A DNA stretch of 64,000 nucleotides from an uncultured Fibrobacter sp. (GCF_947305105.1 NZ_CAMZCS010000014.1:18441-82440), one strand, 5' to 3'. Counted from the first letter of the stretch, positions 43,570 through 52,382 are shown. The notes: generated by a model from the letters alone, not told the origin. Numbers and translations are program-made.

Positions 43570-44574
43570 TTAGCGCAAAGCATTCCTGAACACCCGGGCG
43601 ACTTCGTCCGGGTTGTCGCTTTTTAGCCAGCTGAGCGTTTCGGTGCCGCGGTAGCTCCATGCGAAGATGTTGTCGATACCTGCTTTGCGGCTTTCTTCGA
43701 CGGCGATGGCGAGGTCGTTTTCGCGGCCCGCCTCTATCTGGTACGCCTTGATCCACATCTGCACGGCCTTGCCGTATTGGCGGGCGACATCCACGAGCTT
43801 CTTTGCTGTTTCGGCGTATTTCTCGCGGACCCATTCCTCGGCGGCGCCACGTTCCCAGTACGGGTCGCTGGCCACTTCGTCGACGCTTGCAAGCCTCGCC
43901 ACGCGGCCCCAGTCGTCAAGCCCGGCGGGGAACCACGGCGGGAGCATGCACACGCAGTTGCGCTTGCCGCGGGCATGTACGTCGTCGGTCATTTCCTTCA
44001 AGAAGTCGATGAGGCTATCTTCGCGGAACTTCAACACGTCGTCGGTGAGCTCTGCAGGCATTTCGTAGCCGAACTGCTTGCGGAACTTGGCCTGGCATTT
44101 TTCGCAGCGGCAGCTCCAGTTCTGGAGTCCGCCTTTTTCGAAATAGAAGTGCGGCTCGTCCCAGAATATCGTGTCGACCTTCGTCGCGCACACGGTTTCG
44201 ATCCAGCGGTGCATGTAGGCGCGGAATTCTGGGTGGTTCGGGCAGGCGGCCACCTTGGGCTTGCCGTCAAGCGCCACCTGGCACAAGTCGTGGTTCCTGG
44301 CGGTGAGTTCCGAGTACGCCTCGCCGCCGAACACGCGGCCGACGCCCCAGGGGTTCACGTAGACCTTGAGGCCGAGCTCGGCGCTCTGGTCCACGATTTC
44401 CTTCATGGTGTCAAAATAGTATTGCAGGTCTTCTTCGCTCCACGTGTGGAGCACCGCGTTGAAGCCCGCGGCCTTGATACCTTGCATGTCTGAAATTGCG
44501 TGCTTAGGCGAACGCACGCCGAAATAGCTTACGCCCTTTACCTTGACGGGGGCTAGGTTTCTACCTTCGCCCAT
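43570..44574 (-). CDS. TIM-barrel, glycosidase-like hypothetical protein
   Basis: I chose ATG 44574 (334 residues), which has GGAG 7 nt upstream and overlaps the end of the previous gene by 22 nt. No signal peptide. The sequence has alternating barrel strands and helices (VKGVSYFGVRSPKHAISD, GLKVYVNPWGVGR, KVDTIFWDEPHFYFEKGG, VQMWIKAYQIEAGREND, IDNIFAWSYRGTETLSWL) and acidic residues after strands, as in glycoside-hydrolase-like barrels, plus a C-x-C-x2-C knuckle (SCRCEKCQ). Its cytoplasmic location argues against cellulose hydrolysis outside the cell. A 3' relic of a second copy lies at 35.2 kb. Precise family uncertain. Confidence 0.8.
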   Translation of the reverse strand: MGEGRNLAPVKVKGVSYFGVRSPKHAISDMQGIKAAGFNAVLHTWSEEDLQYYFDTMKEIVDQSAELGLKVYVNPWGVGRVFGGEAYSELTARNHDLCQVALDGKPKVAACPNHPEFRAYMHRWIETVCATKVDTIFWDEPHFYFEKGGLQNWSCRCEKCQAKFRKQFGYEMPAELTDDVLKFREDSLIDFLKEMTDDVHARGKRNCVCMLPPWFPAGLDDWGRVARLASVDEVASDPYWERGAAEEWVREKYAETAKKLVDVARQYGKAVQMWIKAYQIEAGRENDLAIAVEESRKAGIDNIFAWSYRGTETLSWLKSDNPDEVARVFRNALR

Positions 44575-44978
44575 TGCGGAGACCCACTTTTCAAGAGGAC
44601 CAGGTCCAAGGTCTCGTCCCATTCGTCCTCGGTGAGCGGGCGGCGTACCCAGAACAGGTTGTCGTCGTCTTGCTGCACGGGCATGTTGTCGGGAACGAAC
44701 TCAATCACCCAGGATTCGGGGATGGCATCGCGGAGCGCCTGGCTGAACGCAATGTTCTTTTTGGTGGGGCGGTCCGAATGGTCAAAGATAATCAGCGTGG
44801 GGGACTGGCCGAAGTTGAGCGCCGATTCCAGGAGGCTGGTGGCGTCTTCGATGCTGTTGCACGTGTACATCGTGGAATCGATGGCGAGGTCGCGTTCGAG
44901 CAACCACCGCAAGGTCCACTGGCTGAGTTTTTCCAAACTGCCGGGCGATGAAGGTGCTATGAAGAATATGTGTCCCAC
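44553..44978 (-). CDS. Hypothetical protein, possible degenerate receiver fold
   Basis: A 141-residue product from a GTG start (44978-44976) with no strong Shine-Dalgarno site. The order of hydrophobic strands (HIFFIAPS, AIDSTMYTC, TLIIFDHSD, SWVIEFVPDN, FWVRRPLT) and intervening helices resembles a response-regulator receiver, with DHSD near where the phosphoacceptor Asp would sit. Without the conserved Lys and acidic pair I would not call it a functional receiver. The next gene overlaps its end, so the two are translationally coupled. Confidence 0.7.
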   Translation of the reverse strand: MGHIFFIAPSSPGSLEKLSQWTLRWLLERDLAIDSTMYTCNSIEDATSLLESALNFGQSPTLIIFDHSDRPTKKNIAFSQALRDAIPESWVIEFVPDNMPVQQDDDNLFWVRRPLTEDEWDETLDLVLLKSGSPQWAKVET

Positions 44979-45072
44979 GGCATTAAAGATAACTATTTTC
45001 TTATGTAATTAGTATTCTATTTTTTGGCCTTTTTTTATTTTTTTTGCCCAATTCTCATTTAATTTCTAACTT

Positions 45073-46080
45073 ATGCACATGTTATCCCCAAAAGCAAAAT
45101 TTCCGCCCCTCGGTGAGTTCCGTTTTGTCGAGTCCATTTTGGACAAATCGGCCTCGATGGAAGCGCGTCCGCCGCGTTACCGGGAGTGGTTGCCGGTCGG
45201 GGACGACGCCGCCATTTTTGACGGTTGGCTCGCCACGAAGGACTTGTCGGTAGAAAACGTGCATTTCCGTATGGATTGGTCCACGCCGGAGCAGGCTGTC
45301 GAGAAGCATATCGTCTCGAATGTGTCCGATATTTCTGCGATGGGGGGCGTGCCGCGCATGGCCCTGTTGGGAGTTTGTCTGAACAAGTCGTGGGATGCAC
45401 CGATGCGTTCCCGCATTTCGGCAGCCCTTGCCGATGGCTTCGCGAAGCGCGGTATTGCGCTGATTGGCGGCGATACGGTTGCCGGCGATGCGACAGTATT
45501 TTCAACAACGTTGTTAGGGGAGTTGTCCGCTGAAAAGCCTCTTTTGCGGAGTGCCGCATGCCCCGGGGACGGAGTCTACGTGACGGGGACGCTGGGGAAG
45601 TCCGCCGCCGGGTTGTGGCTGCTCATGAACCATCCCGAAGAAGCCTCCCGTTTTGCCCGCCTGGTGGAATACCACCTTTGCCCCAAAATCCGGGAATCCG
45701 CGGGTGCGGAACTGGCTCGGTTGGGGGGCTGTAATGCCTGCATGGACATCAGCGACGGGCTCTCGTCGGAACTGAACCATTTGGCCCTTTCGTCCGGCGT
45801 TTCGATGGAAATCGACCTGGAAAAGCTCCCGATCGACCCGGAAGTTCTCGAAATGGCCGACTTTTTCAAAATTTCGGCGCTGGATTTGGCTCTGAATGGC
45901 GGTGAAGAATACAATTTACTGTTTTCTTTTGCAGATACAAAAAGTATATTGTTGAATGATAACGAACACCTGGGGACCGTTTCAAGGATTGGAACGGTCT
46001 TGGCCGGTTCCGGGGTTTTTGGCCTCGGGCCGGAAGGGAAGAGGAATTTACTTAAAGCACAGGCTTGGTCCCATATATGA
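45073..46080 (+). CDS. thiL: Thiamine-monophosphate kinase
   Basis: The 335-residue protein has ThiL motifs: an early GDDAAIFDGWLATKDLSVENVHF (split as GDDAAIFD and TKDLSVENVHF) for ATP/Mg, VSNVSDISAMGG, IGGDTVAGD, CMDISDGLSSEL and NGGEEYNLLF. It makes thiamine diphosphate from thiamine phosphate and ATP. The stop TGA overlaps the ATG of the pilus ATPase (ATGA at 46077-46080). Confidence 0.94.
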   Translation: MHMLSPKAKFPPLGEFRFVESILDKSASMEARPPRYREWLPVGDDAAIFDGWLATKDLSVENVHFRMDWSTPEQAVEKHIVSNVSDISAMGGVPRMALLGVCLNKSWDAPMRSRISAALADGFAKRGIALIGGDTVAGDATVFSTTLLGELSAEKPLLRSAACPGDGVYVTGTLGKSAAGLWLLMNHPEEASRFARLVEYHLCPKIRESAGAELARLGGCNACMDISDGLSSELNHLALSSGVSMEIDLEKLPIDPEVLEMADFFKISALDLALNGGEEYNLLFSFADTKSILLNDNEHLGTVSRIGTVLAGSGVFGLGPEGKRNLLKAQAWSHI

Positions 46081-48014
46081 ATAGTAGTGCAAAATTGAAT
46101 TTAGGGCAGCTTTTGCTGCGTCAGGGAATCCTGGACGAAGACCAGCTCGCCCATGCCATGGCCGAACACAAGCGCACGGGATTGATGTTGAGCAAGATTC
46201 TCCTGCGCTTGGGCATGGTCAGCGAAGATACGCTGACAAGCATTCTTGGCGTCCAGATGCAGTCCTCCACCAAGATGCGTATTGGTGAAATGCTGCTCAA
46301 GCAGGGCTACATCAACGAGGAACAGCTGAACAAGGCGCTCGAGATGCAGAAGACCACGGGCAAGCGCTTGGGACGCACCCTTGTCGACTTGGGCTTCATG
46401 CCCGAAGAACGCCTAATCGAAATCCTGTCGATGCAGTTCGAGGTCCCGTATGTACGGCTCGAGAACTTCATCATCGATCCGGATGCCTATACCTTTCTTC
46501 CCGAAGATTTGTGCAAGACTTACAAGATTGTGCCGCTGTTTGTCCTGAAAGCCGAAGACGAACGGCACATGCAGCGCGTTTCGTTGACAATCGCGATGAC
46601 CGACCCGACGAATATGCGTGTCATCAACATCGTGAAGTTCAAGGTAAAGATGGAAGTGGATATCGTCATGGCCTCCGAAAAGGATGTGCTCAAGGCGATA
46701 GAACGAGTGTACTCCGGTCATGGCCCTGCCGAAGAATCCCTTGCCGAACTTATCAGCGAGTCTAGGGATGAAGGTGAACTGGAAACGGTCGACCGCGATG
46801 CGAACAACAGCAATGAACCTGAACTGAGCGACGAAGAAGGCCGAGCGGTCGTGAAAATCGTGACGACGTTGATTCACGAAGCTATTGCCCGCCACGCTTC
46901 CGATATTCACCTGGAGCCGCAGGAAACGTTCCTCAAGCTCCGTTACCGCATTGACGGTGACTTGCAGGTGATGTCCCCGATTCCGGCACGTTTGATGCCG
47001 CAGATTCTTTCGCGTATTAAACTTTTGTCCAAGATGGACATCGCCGAAAAGCGTAAACCCCTTGACGGACGCTTTACCGTGCGTTACAAGGGTGCCGAAG
47101 TTGACCTCCGTGTGAGCTCTTTCCCGATTTCTTTGCGCAAGCGCGGCGTTTGCGAAAAAATCGTTATGCGTATTTTGGACCCGAATTCGGGTCAGTTCCC
47201 GCTGAAGGACATGGGTTTCGACGCTCGTGTGCTCAAGCAGTTCCTCGATTGTATTAATGCTCCGAACGGTATTGTGCTTGTGACCGGCCCGACGGGTTCC
47301 GGTAAGTCTACTACGCTTTACGCCTCCATCCGCGAGATTCTTGATTCGACGATTAACATTTCGACCATGGAAGACCCTGTGGAATTGAACATCGACGGGG
47401 TGAACCAGGGGCAAATCAACAATGCGGCGGGGTTCACCTTCGCCGCGGGCATCCGTGCCTTGCTCCGTCAAGACCCGGACGTCATCATGATCGGTGAAAT
47501 GCGTGACCAGGAGACATCGTCCATGGCTATCGAAGCTGCTTTGACGGGTCACTTGGTCTTCAGTACGTTGCATACAAACGACGCTGCCGGTGCATTCCCT
47601 CGTTTGCTCGAAATGGGACTGGAACCCTTCCTTGTGTCGACTGCTATCAAGGGCGTGCTTGCCCAGCGCCTTGTGCGCCGCATTTGCAAGTACTGCAAGG
47701 AGCCGGTCGAGATTTCGGATTCCCTGCGCGAAGAACTGCACCTCACTCCAGACATGCAGTTCTACCACGGGCGCGGTTGCGAAAAGTGCGACGGTTCGGG
47801 CTACAAGGGTCGTTGCGGTATTTACGAGTTCCTCGTGCCGAACGAGACGGTGCGTAACCTCATCATCAAGCGTTCTTCGGGCGACGTCATCAAGCGTGCC
47901 GCCATGAAGGAATGCGGGATGATTACGCTGCGTATGGACGGCATCCAGAAGGCCTTGGACGGCGCAACTACGCTGGAACAGGCTGTTGGCGCATCCGCCG
48001 CCGATGATGCTTAG
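46077..48014 (+). CDS. pilB: Type IV pilus assembly ATPase PilB (GspE family)
   Basis: The 645-residue protein begins with two MshEN-type domains (MNSSAKLNLGQLLLRQGILDE and a second from LGEMLLKQGYINEEQL, split here) that may bind c-di-GMP or platform partners. The ATPase follows: Walker A GPTGSGKST at 404-412, Asp box EDPVE, Walker B LLRQDPDVIMIGEMRD and His box HTND. Zn-ribbon pairs CKYC and CEKC come near the end. PilB powers pilus extension; pilM and pilN lie 5 kb downstream, favouring PilB over GspE. Start ATG 46077 overlaps the thiL stop. Confidence 0.9.
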   Translation: MNSSAKLNLGQLLLRQGILDEDQLAHAMAEHKRTGLMLSKILLRLGMVSEDTLTSILGVQMQSSTKMRIGEMLLKQGYINEEQLNKALEMQKTTGKRLGRTLVDLGFMPEERLIEILSMQFEVPYVRLENFIIDPDAYTFLPEDLCKTYKIVPLFVLKAEDERHMQRVSLTIAMTDPTNMRVINIVKFKVKMEVDIVMASEKDVLKAIERVYSGHGPAEESLAELISESRDEGELETVDRDANNSNEPELSDEEGRAVVKIVTTLIHEAIARHASDIHLEPQETFLKLRYRIDGDLQVMSPIPARLMPQILSRIKLLSKMDIAEKRKPLDGRFTVRYKGAEVDLRVSSFPISLRKRGVCEKIVMRILDPNSGQFPLKDMGFDARVLKQFLDCINAPNGIVLVTGPTGSGKSTTLYASIREILDSTINISTMEDPVELNIDGVNQGQINNAAGFTFAAGIRALLRQDPDVIMIGEMRDQETSSMAIEAALTGHLVFSTLHTNDAAGAFPRLLEMGLEPFLVSTAIKGVLAQRLVRRICKYCKEPVEISDSLREELHLTPDMQFYHGRGCEKCDGSGYKGRCGIYEFLVPNETVRNLIIKRSSGDVIKRAAMKECGMITLRMDGIQKALDGATTLEQAVGASAADDA

Positions 48015-48170
48015 TGAGGCTCAAAGCTAGAGAATAGAGTCTAGAGACAAGAGGCTAGGGAAAAAGAATCACGCACTTCGTGCGTTAATAACAGACGGCG
48101 AAGCCGTGATATTTTTCCCTAACCCCTAACCCCTAGCCCCTAGATCCTAGCCCCTAATTTCTATATTCCC
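48015..48170. repeat. Heptad-periodic intergenic element, copy C
   Basis: It begins directly after the pilB stop (TAG then TGAGGCTC) with TAG-type heptads, has the core at 48066-48114 with both hairpins intact but a changed linker (TTAATAACAGA), then CCCTAAC and CCCTAGC heptads. Same orientation as A and B. Confidence 0.9.
48117..48140 (-). other. Potential G-quadruplex of telomere-like sequence
   Basis: The minus strand reads four runs of three or four G separated by CTA/TTA (GGGG-CTA-GGGG-TTA-GGGG-TTA-GGG), matching the canonical G3+ N1-7 pattern. It is formed by the right arm of heptad element C. Confidence 0.7.
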
Positions 48171-48197
48171 CTCCCGTATGTCTTATAGGAGCGTTTG

Positions 48198-50669
48198 ATG
48201 GCCCAAAATGTAAGGACTGTAGATAGTTCTGTTTTAGATAACGATTTGAATCCGGAACAAGCATCCGCCGCGAAGAAAATTAATGGCCCGATGCTGATTC
48301 TTGCTGGTGCCGGTTCGGGAAAGACACGTTGTATTACGTATAAGATTGCCCATATAGTTTCGTCTTACGATGTGTCTTCTGACAGTATTTTGGCGGTGAC
48401 GTTTACCAACAAGGCCGCCCGTGAAATGAAAGAACGTATTCAAAATCTTTTGGACGATCGTCATTTGCCTTTCAAATGGATGGGAACGTTCCATTCCGTA
48501 TGCCTTAAACTGCTTAAACTTTGCCTGGGCAAGTCCTTTGTTGTGCAAGCTCTGGGCGGCAACTGGTACGATGCCAATTTCTCCATTTACGACGATGACG
48601 ACCAGCGGAAGATTCTGAAGGAAATTTTGAAAGAGGAAATGGGCGAGTCCTACGATGTTTCCGACCTCAAGAAAGTCCATGGTGCCATATCGCGTTACAA
48701 GAATACCATTTTGTATGAACACGGGGTGGCAACATTGCAGACTCCCGAAGTGGCGATGGCAAATGCCGAGTTTGCCGATGCGGAACGCTATGCGCGTTAC
48801 TATGCCGAATACCAGAAGCGCCTGCGCGAATCGAATGCGATGGACTTCGACGACTTGTTGTTCAATACGGTTCTATTGCTCCAGAAGGTACCGAATTTGG
48901 CGAAACAACTGGCCGAGCGCTTCCAGTATGTGGTGGTCGACGAATACCAGGATACGAACGACGTCCAGTACGAACTTCTGAAATTGCTGATAAACGAAAA
49001 TAAGAATGTAACCGTGGTGGGCGATGACGACCAAAGCATTTACGGCTGGCGTGGCGCAAACATCAAGATTATCCGTAATTTCCATCGCGACTTTGCTCCG
49101 GTGACGATTGTAAAACTGGAACGCAACTACCGCTCGACAAGCAATATTGTCCAAGGTGCTGGTTCCGTAATCGCCCATAATATCCGCCCGGCCGAAATGG
49201 TGAAGAAGGTCTTTTCGAAGGAAGAAGCGGGCGACCCGATTCGCGTGCGTCACCTGGTTGACGACCGCTCCGAAGCGGGGACGATTGCAGACCTTATTGC
49301 TGTCGCGGGCCCGGAATACTATTCGAAGACTGCTGTTTTCTACCGCACCAACGCCCAATCCCGTGCCTTGGAAAAGGCGCTGAACGATCGTCGTATTCCC
49401 TCGGTGATTTTTGGGGGAACGCGCTTCTGGGACCGTAAAGAAATCAAGGACATTCTCGCGTACTTGCGCCTGATGGCGAACGAAAAAGACGATGCCGCTT
49501 ACCTGAGAATTATCAATACGCCGCCGCGCTCGATTGGCAAGACGACTGTGGAAAACATTCTTGGGCTAGTCCGCATGGGTAGCGGAACGTTCTGGGACGT
49601 GCTTGTTTCGGAAGCTTCCAGTGCAAGCCGTGCTGCGACAAAGCTCAAGCCTTTTGTGGACTTGATTAATTCTTGGAAGGCCTTGATTGCGGCGGGGGAG
49701 ACTCCGTTGCCTATCCTTGTTGAAAAGATTATCAAGGACTTGGATTATAAGGAATTCCTGCGGAAAGAAGACGAGTTGACTGCCGACGAGCGTTGCGCTA
49801 ACTTGGACGAAATGGTGAACGCCGTCCGCGAATTCGACGAAGAACATCCCGGTGCCACGCTGGATGCCTTCTTGCAAGACATCTCGCTTTTGACTGATGC
49901 CGATAAGAAGGTGGACGATTCCAAGGGCCATGTCACGTTGATGACGATTCACATGGCCAAGGGGCTTGAATTTAATACGGTGCATATCGCCGGTTGTGAC
50001 GAGGAAATTTTCCCGCTGGTTCGAGGATCGCTCCTTTCTGCCGAAGATTCCATGCGCGAGCAGATGGAAGAAGAACGCCGCCTTTTCTACGTGGGTTGTA
50101 CCCGTGCCGAAAAGAAACTTTATCTGTACCATGCTGAACGGAGATTCTACCAGGGCACGGTTCGTCCGTTTGCTCCGTCAAGGTTCCTTGGGGAACTGGA
50201 TCCTACAGTTGTGGAATTTACCCCATGTATCAATGAAGGTTCTCCGGCACCGCGCCCGAATATGCCTCCGGCCTTTGCCCACCGCCCCACCGCTTCGTCG
50301 GGCAGCTATGGTCGGAGTTTTGGCCAGTCTTCCGGTTTTGGCGGTTCCAGTTATGGTCGTTTTTCGGGCAGTTACAACCGCCCATCGCCTGTATCCTCGT
50401 CAATCAAGAAGAACGACAAGCACATTGTCTACCGCAATCCTATCAAGGTCCAGAAGGCGTCGACCTCCGGTCCGCAAATCGTCTACGACGAGTACAGCGA
50501 GAATCCGTTCCACGCAGGAGTCAAGGTGAGCCATTCCAAGTATGGGGTCGGTGTCATCATGAAAGCTTACGGCACAGGGGACAATGCCCGCGTAGACGTG
50601 CGCTTTGCCCGTGACAACGTCGTGCGAACAATAATCTTGAAGTACGCTGCACTGGATATAGTAGGGTAG
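48198..50669 (+). CDS. uvrD: UvrD/PcrA-type superfamily 1 DNA helicase
   Basis: I chose ATG 48198 (AGGAG 7 nt upstream; TTG directly precedes). The 823-residue protein has SF1A motifs: LNPEQASAA (Q motif), AGAGSGKT (Walker A), TFTNKAAREMKER, DEYQDTN (Walker B), GDDDQSIYGWRGA, NYRST, HMAKGLEF and RRLFYVGCTRA. The C-terminal ~130 residues hold a Ser/Gly/Phe linker and a tudor-like domain (VSHSKYGVGVIMKAY), as in PcrA. It unwinds 3'-5' in nucleotide-excision and mismatch repair. It is bounded by oppositely oriented repeat copies C and D. Confidence 0.95.
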   Translation: MAQNVRTVDSSVLDNDLNPEQASAAKKINGPMLILAGAGSGKTRCITYKIAHIVSSYDVSSDSILAVTFTNKAAREMKERIQNLLDDRHLPFKWMGTFHSVCLKLLKLCLGKSFVVQALGGNWYDANFSIYDDDDQRKILKEILKEEMGESYDVSDLKKVHGAISRYKNTILYEHGVATLQTPEVAMANAEFADAERYARYYAEYQKRLRESNAMDFDDLLFNTVLLLQKVPNLAKQLAERFQYVVVDEYQDTNDVQYELLKLLINENKNVTVVGDDDQSIYGWRGANIKIIRNFHRDFAPVTIVKLERNYRSTSNIVQGAGSVIAHNIRPAEMVKKVFSKEEAGDPIRVRHLVDDRSEAGTIADLIAVAGPEYYSKTAVFYRTNAQSRALEKALNDRRIPSVIFGGTRFWDRKEIKDILAYLRLMANEKDDAAYLRIINTPPRSIGKTTVENILGLVRMGSGTFWDVLVSEASSASRAATKLKPFVDLINSWKALIAAGETPLPILVEKIIKDLDYKEFLRKEDELTADERCANLDEMVNAVREFDEEHPGATLDAFLQDISLLTDADKKVDDSKGHVTLMTIHMAKGLEFNTVHIAGCDEEIFPLVRGSLLSAEDSMREQMEEERRLFYVGCTRAEKKLYLYHAERRFYQGTVRPFAPSRFLGELDPTVVEFTPCINEGSPAPRPNMPPAFAHRPTASSGSYGRSFGQSSGFGGSSYGRFSGSYNRPSPVSSSIKKNDKHIVYRNPIKVQKASTSGPQIVYDEYSENPFHAGVKVSHSKYGVGVIMKAYGTGDNARVDVRFARDNVVRTIILKYAALDIVG

Positions 50670-50848
50670 AGACTAGAGGTTAGGATCTAGAGGCTAGGGA
50701 GAAATAACACGGCTTCGCCGTCTATTATCAACGCACGAAGTGCGTGATTCTTTTCACTAGCCTCCCACCTAAAGGTGGCCATGCCCACATAAGTGCTAAA
50801 GCACTAAGTGGTCAAAGGTAGCCTCTAATCTCTAGCTTCTCTCTTTTT
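50665..50848. repeat. Heptad-periodic intergenic element, copy D (inverted)
   Basis: The uvrD stop TAG is part of the tract (GTAGGGTAGAGACTAG). The core at 50702-50750 is reverse-complement to A-C. The right arm is interrupted by two further hairpins with 5-bp stems and TAAA loops, CCACC-TAAA-GGTGG and AGTGC-TAAA-GCACT, enclosed by CCAC/GTGG. Confidence 0.9.
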
Positions 50849-50879
50849 ACTATCTTGTTAGTGTAAGAAACGAGGTTTT

Positions 50880-51167
50880 ATGCTTGAAAATGATGAAGTT
50901 CTGAAGCTTGCGAAGTTGTCCCGCCTGAGTATTTCCGAAGACGAAATTCCCGCGTTCAAGGGCCATCTCGACAAGATGCTGAATCACCTGGACGCCCTCA
51001 AGGCGCTCGATCTTTCGCATGTGGAACCTATGACCGCCGTCGAAAACGGTGCGACGATTCTTCGCGAAGACGTGCCAGTGCAGGGCTTTACCCTGGAACA
51101 GGCTTTCGCGAACGCTCCCGCCGTCGAGAACGACCACTTTGCCATTCCCAAGGTGATTGGCGGCTAA
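50880..51167 (+). CDS. gatC: Glutamyl-tRNA(Gln)/aspartyl-tRNA(Asn) amidotransferase subunit C
   Basis: The 95-residue protein has the GatC form: LKLAKLSRLSISEDEI, the hinge HLDALKALDLSHVEPM, and REDVP with a long tail. GatC stabilises the A and B subunits that convert misacylated Glu-tRNA(Gln) to Gln-tRNA(Gln). gatA and gatB are not in the window. It is followed 15 nt later by kdsB. Confidence 0.92.
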   Translation: MLENDEVLKLAKLSRLSISEDEIPAFKGHLDKMLNHLDALKALDLSHVEPMTAVENGATILREDVPVQGFTLEQAFANAPAVENDHFAIPKVIGG

Positions 51168-51182
51168 TACTGCTGGCCTGTA

Positions 51183-51884
51183 ATGCCTGTACATTGTATC
51201 GTCCCCGCCCGGATGGGGTCTTCTCGCTTTCCCGGGAAACCCCTCGTCAAAATCGGGGGCAAGGAAATGATTGTCCGCACGCTGGAACGGGCCCGGCTGG
51301 CAGGCTGTTTTGAGCGGATTGTCTGCGCTACCGATTCGGAGCAAATTGCCGAGGTAGTTTTAAAAGCAGAATTTGAATATGTGATGACCGGTGCTTGTGC
51401 CACGGGTTCGGACCGCGTTGCCGAGGCTGCCCGTGTGCTGGGCTTGGACCTTGTCGTGAACTTGCAGGGGGACGAACCGCTGGTGGAGCCATCTGTTCTT
51501 TGCGATGTGGCCCGCGAACTTGCTGCGCATCCGGAAAGTTGGGTTACGGTCGCGTGCCCGCTAAATCCGGCCGAAGCGCAACTCAAGACGGTCGTGAAGG
51601 TCAAGGTCCATGATGGCCTTGCCGTTGATTTTACCCGCGAAGTCCCGCCGGAGGAGGCTTCGCTCTGGTACCAGCATCAAGGGATTTACGCTTATTCGAG
51701 GGCGGCCCGCGATGAATTTTCCTCCCTGCCGCAGAGCCCCGTGGAATTGGAGCGCTCGCTGGAACAGATGCGCATACTGGGTTTGCGCCCGATTCGCATT
51801 GTCCAGAGCCCGTATCCTTCGGTGTCTGTGGATGTCCCTTCCGATGTCGAATCGGTGGACGCTTTGCTTCATCAACGTCAATAG
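51183..51884 (+). CDS. kdsB: 3-deoxy-manno-octulosonate cytidylyltransferase
   Basis: The 233-residue protein matches KdsB: IVPARMGSSRFPGKPL at the N-terminus (CTP-binding loop), VCATDSEQIA, GSDRVAEA, VNLQGDEPL (metal) and WYQHQGIYAYSR. It activates Kdo with CTP for LPS inner-core synthesis, which with lptE shows a Gram-negative LPS pathway. Confidence 0.95.
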   Translation: MPVHCIVPARMGSSRFPGKPLVKIGGKEMIVRTLERARLAGCFERIVCATDSEQIAEVVLKAEFEYVMTGACATGSDRVAEAARVLGLDLVVNLQGDEPLVEPSVLCDVARELAAHPESWVTVACPLNPAEAQLKTVVKVKVHDGLAVDFTREVPPEEASLWYQHQGIYAYSRAARDEFSSLPQSPVELERSLEQMRILGLRPIRIVQSPYPSVSVDVPSDVESVDALLHQRQ

Positions 51885-51929
51885 GCGGATGGGTTACAAA
51901 TAAAGTAAATTTCTCCGCCGGGAGTGCTT

Positions 51930-52382
51930 ATGAATTCTCCCGAAAAGAAACTTCTCCACCTGGCTCTTTGCTTGTTCGTGGTAGGGCTGGTCGTCCGTTT
52001 TTTGCCTTGGGGGCTCCCCTCGATTGTTGAAAACGATGTCATCGAGGTGCAGGCCAATGCACCATCGGTGGTGGATGAATCGTCCAAATTGGAATATTCA
52101 CATGTTGGAGTATCTGGCGGTGCCGGAACAGATGATGGACGCTCCGAAGGAAAGTCCCGTTCAAAGAAAAAAAAGGCCAAAGTTTCGCTCCCAGTGCATA
52201 TAAATACGGCTTCTGCGGAACAACTTTGTGCTTTGAAAGGGGTCGGACCCAAGCTCGCGGAGAAGATTATTGCCGTCCGGGAGGCCTCTGGACCCTTCAA
52301 AAAACCGGAAGACCTAGAAAAAGTGCCCGGAATCGGTAAGAAAAAATTGGAAGGGCTCCTTTCGGGGGTAATTTTTGATTAG
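51930..52382 (+). CDS. comEA: ComEA-like helix-hairpin-helix DNA-binding protein
   Basis: I chose ATG 51930 (150 residues; GGAG 5 nt upstream; a GTG lies at 51924). One N-terminal membrane helix (LLHLALCLFVVGLVVRFL) is followed by a ~65-residue linker with a basic KSRSKKKKAK patch. A double HhH domain ends it: VHINTASAEQLCALKGVGP and EDLEKVPGIGKKKLEGL. ComEA binds DNA in natural transformation. pilB, pilM and pilN in the same region give a possible uptake apparatus. Confidence 0.85.
   Translation: MNSPEKKLLHLALCLFVVGLVVRFLPWGLPSIVENDVIEVQANAPSVVDESSKLEYSHVGVSGGAGTDDGRSEGKSRSKKKKAKVSLPVHINTASAEQLCALKGVGPKLAEKIIAVREASGPFKKPEDLEKVPGIGKKKLEGLLSGVIFD

Noticed and set aside
46413..47768. Minus-strand 451-codon open frame across pilB
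   Set aside because: Antisense shadow of a well-supported ATPase gene; His/Arg/Val-rich with no family motifs.
48117..48154. True telomere-type end sequence
   Set aside because: It is internal in a continuous chromosome segment and is part of a wider degenerate heptad family.
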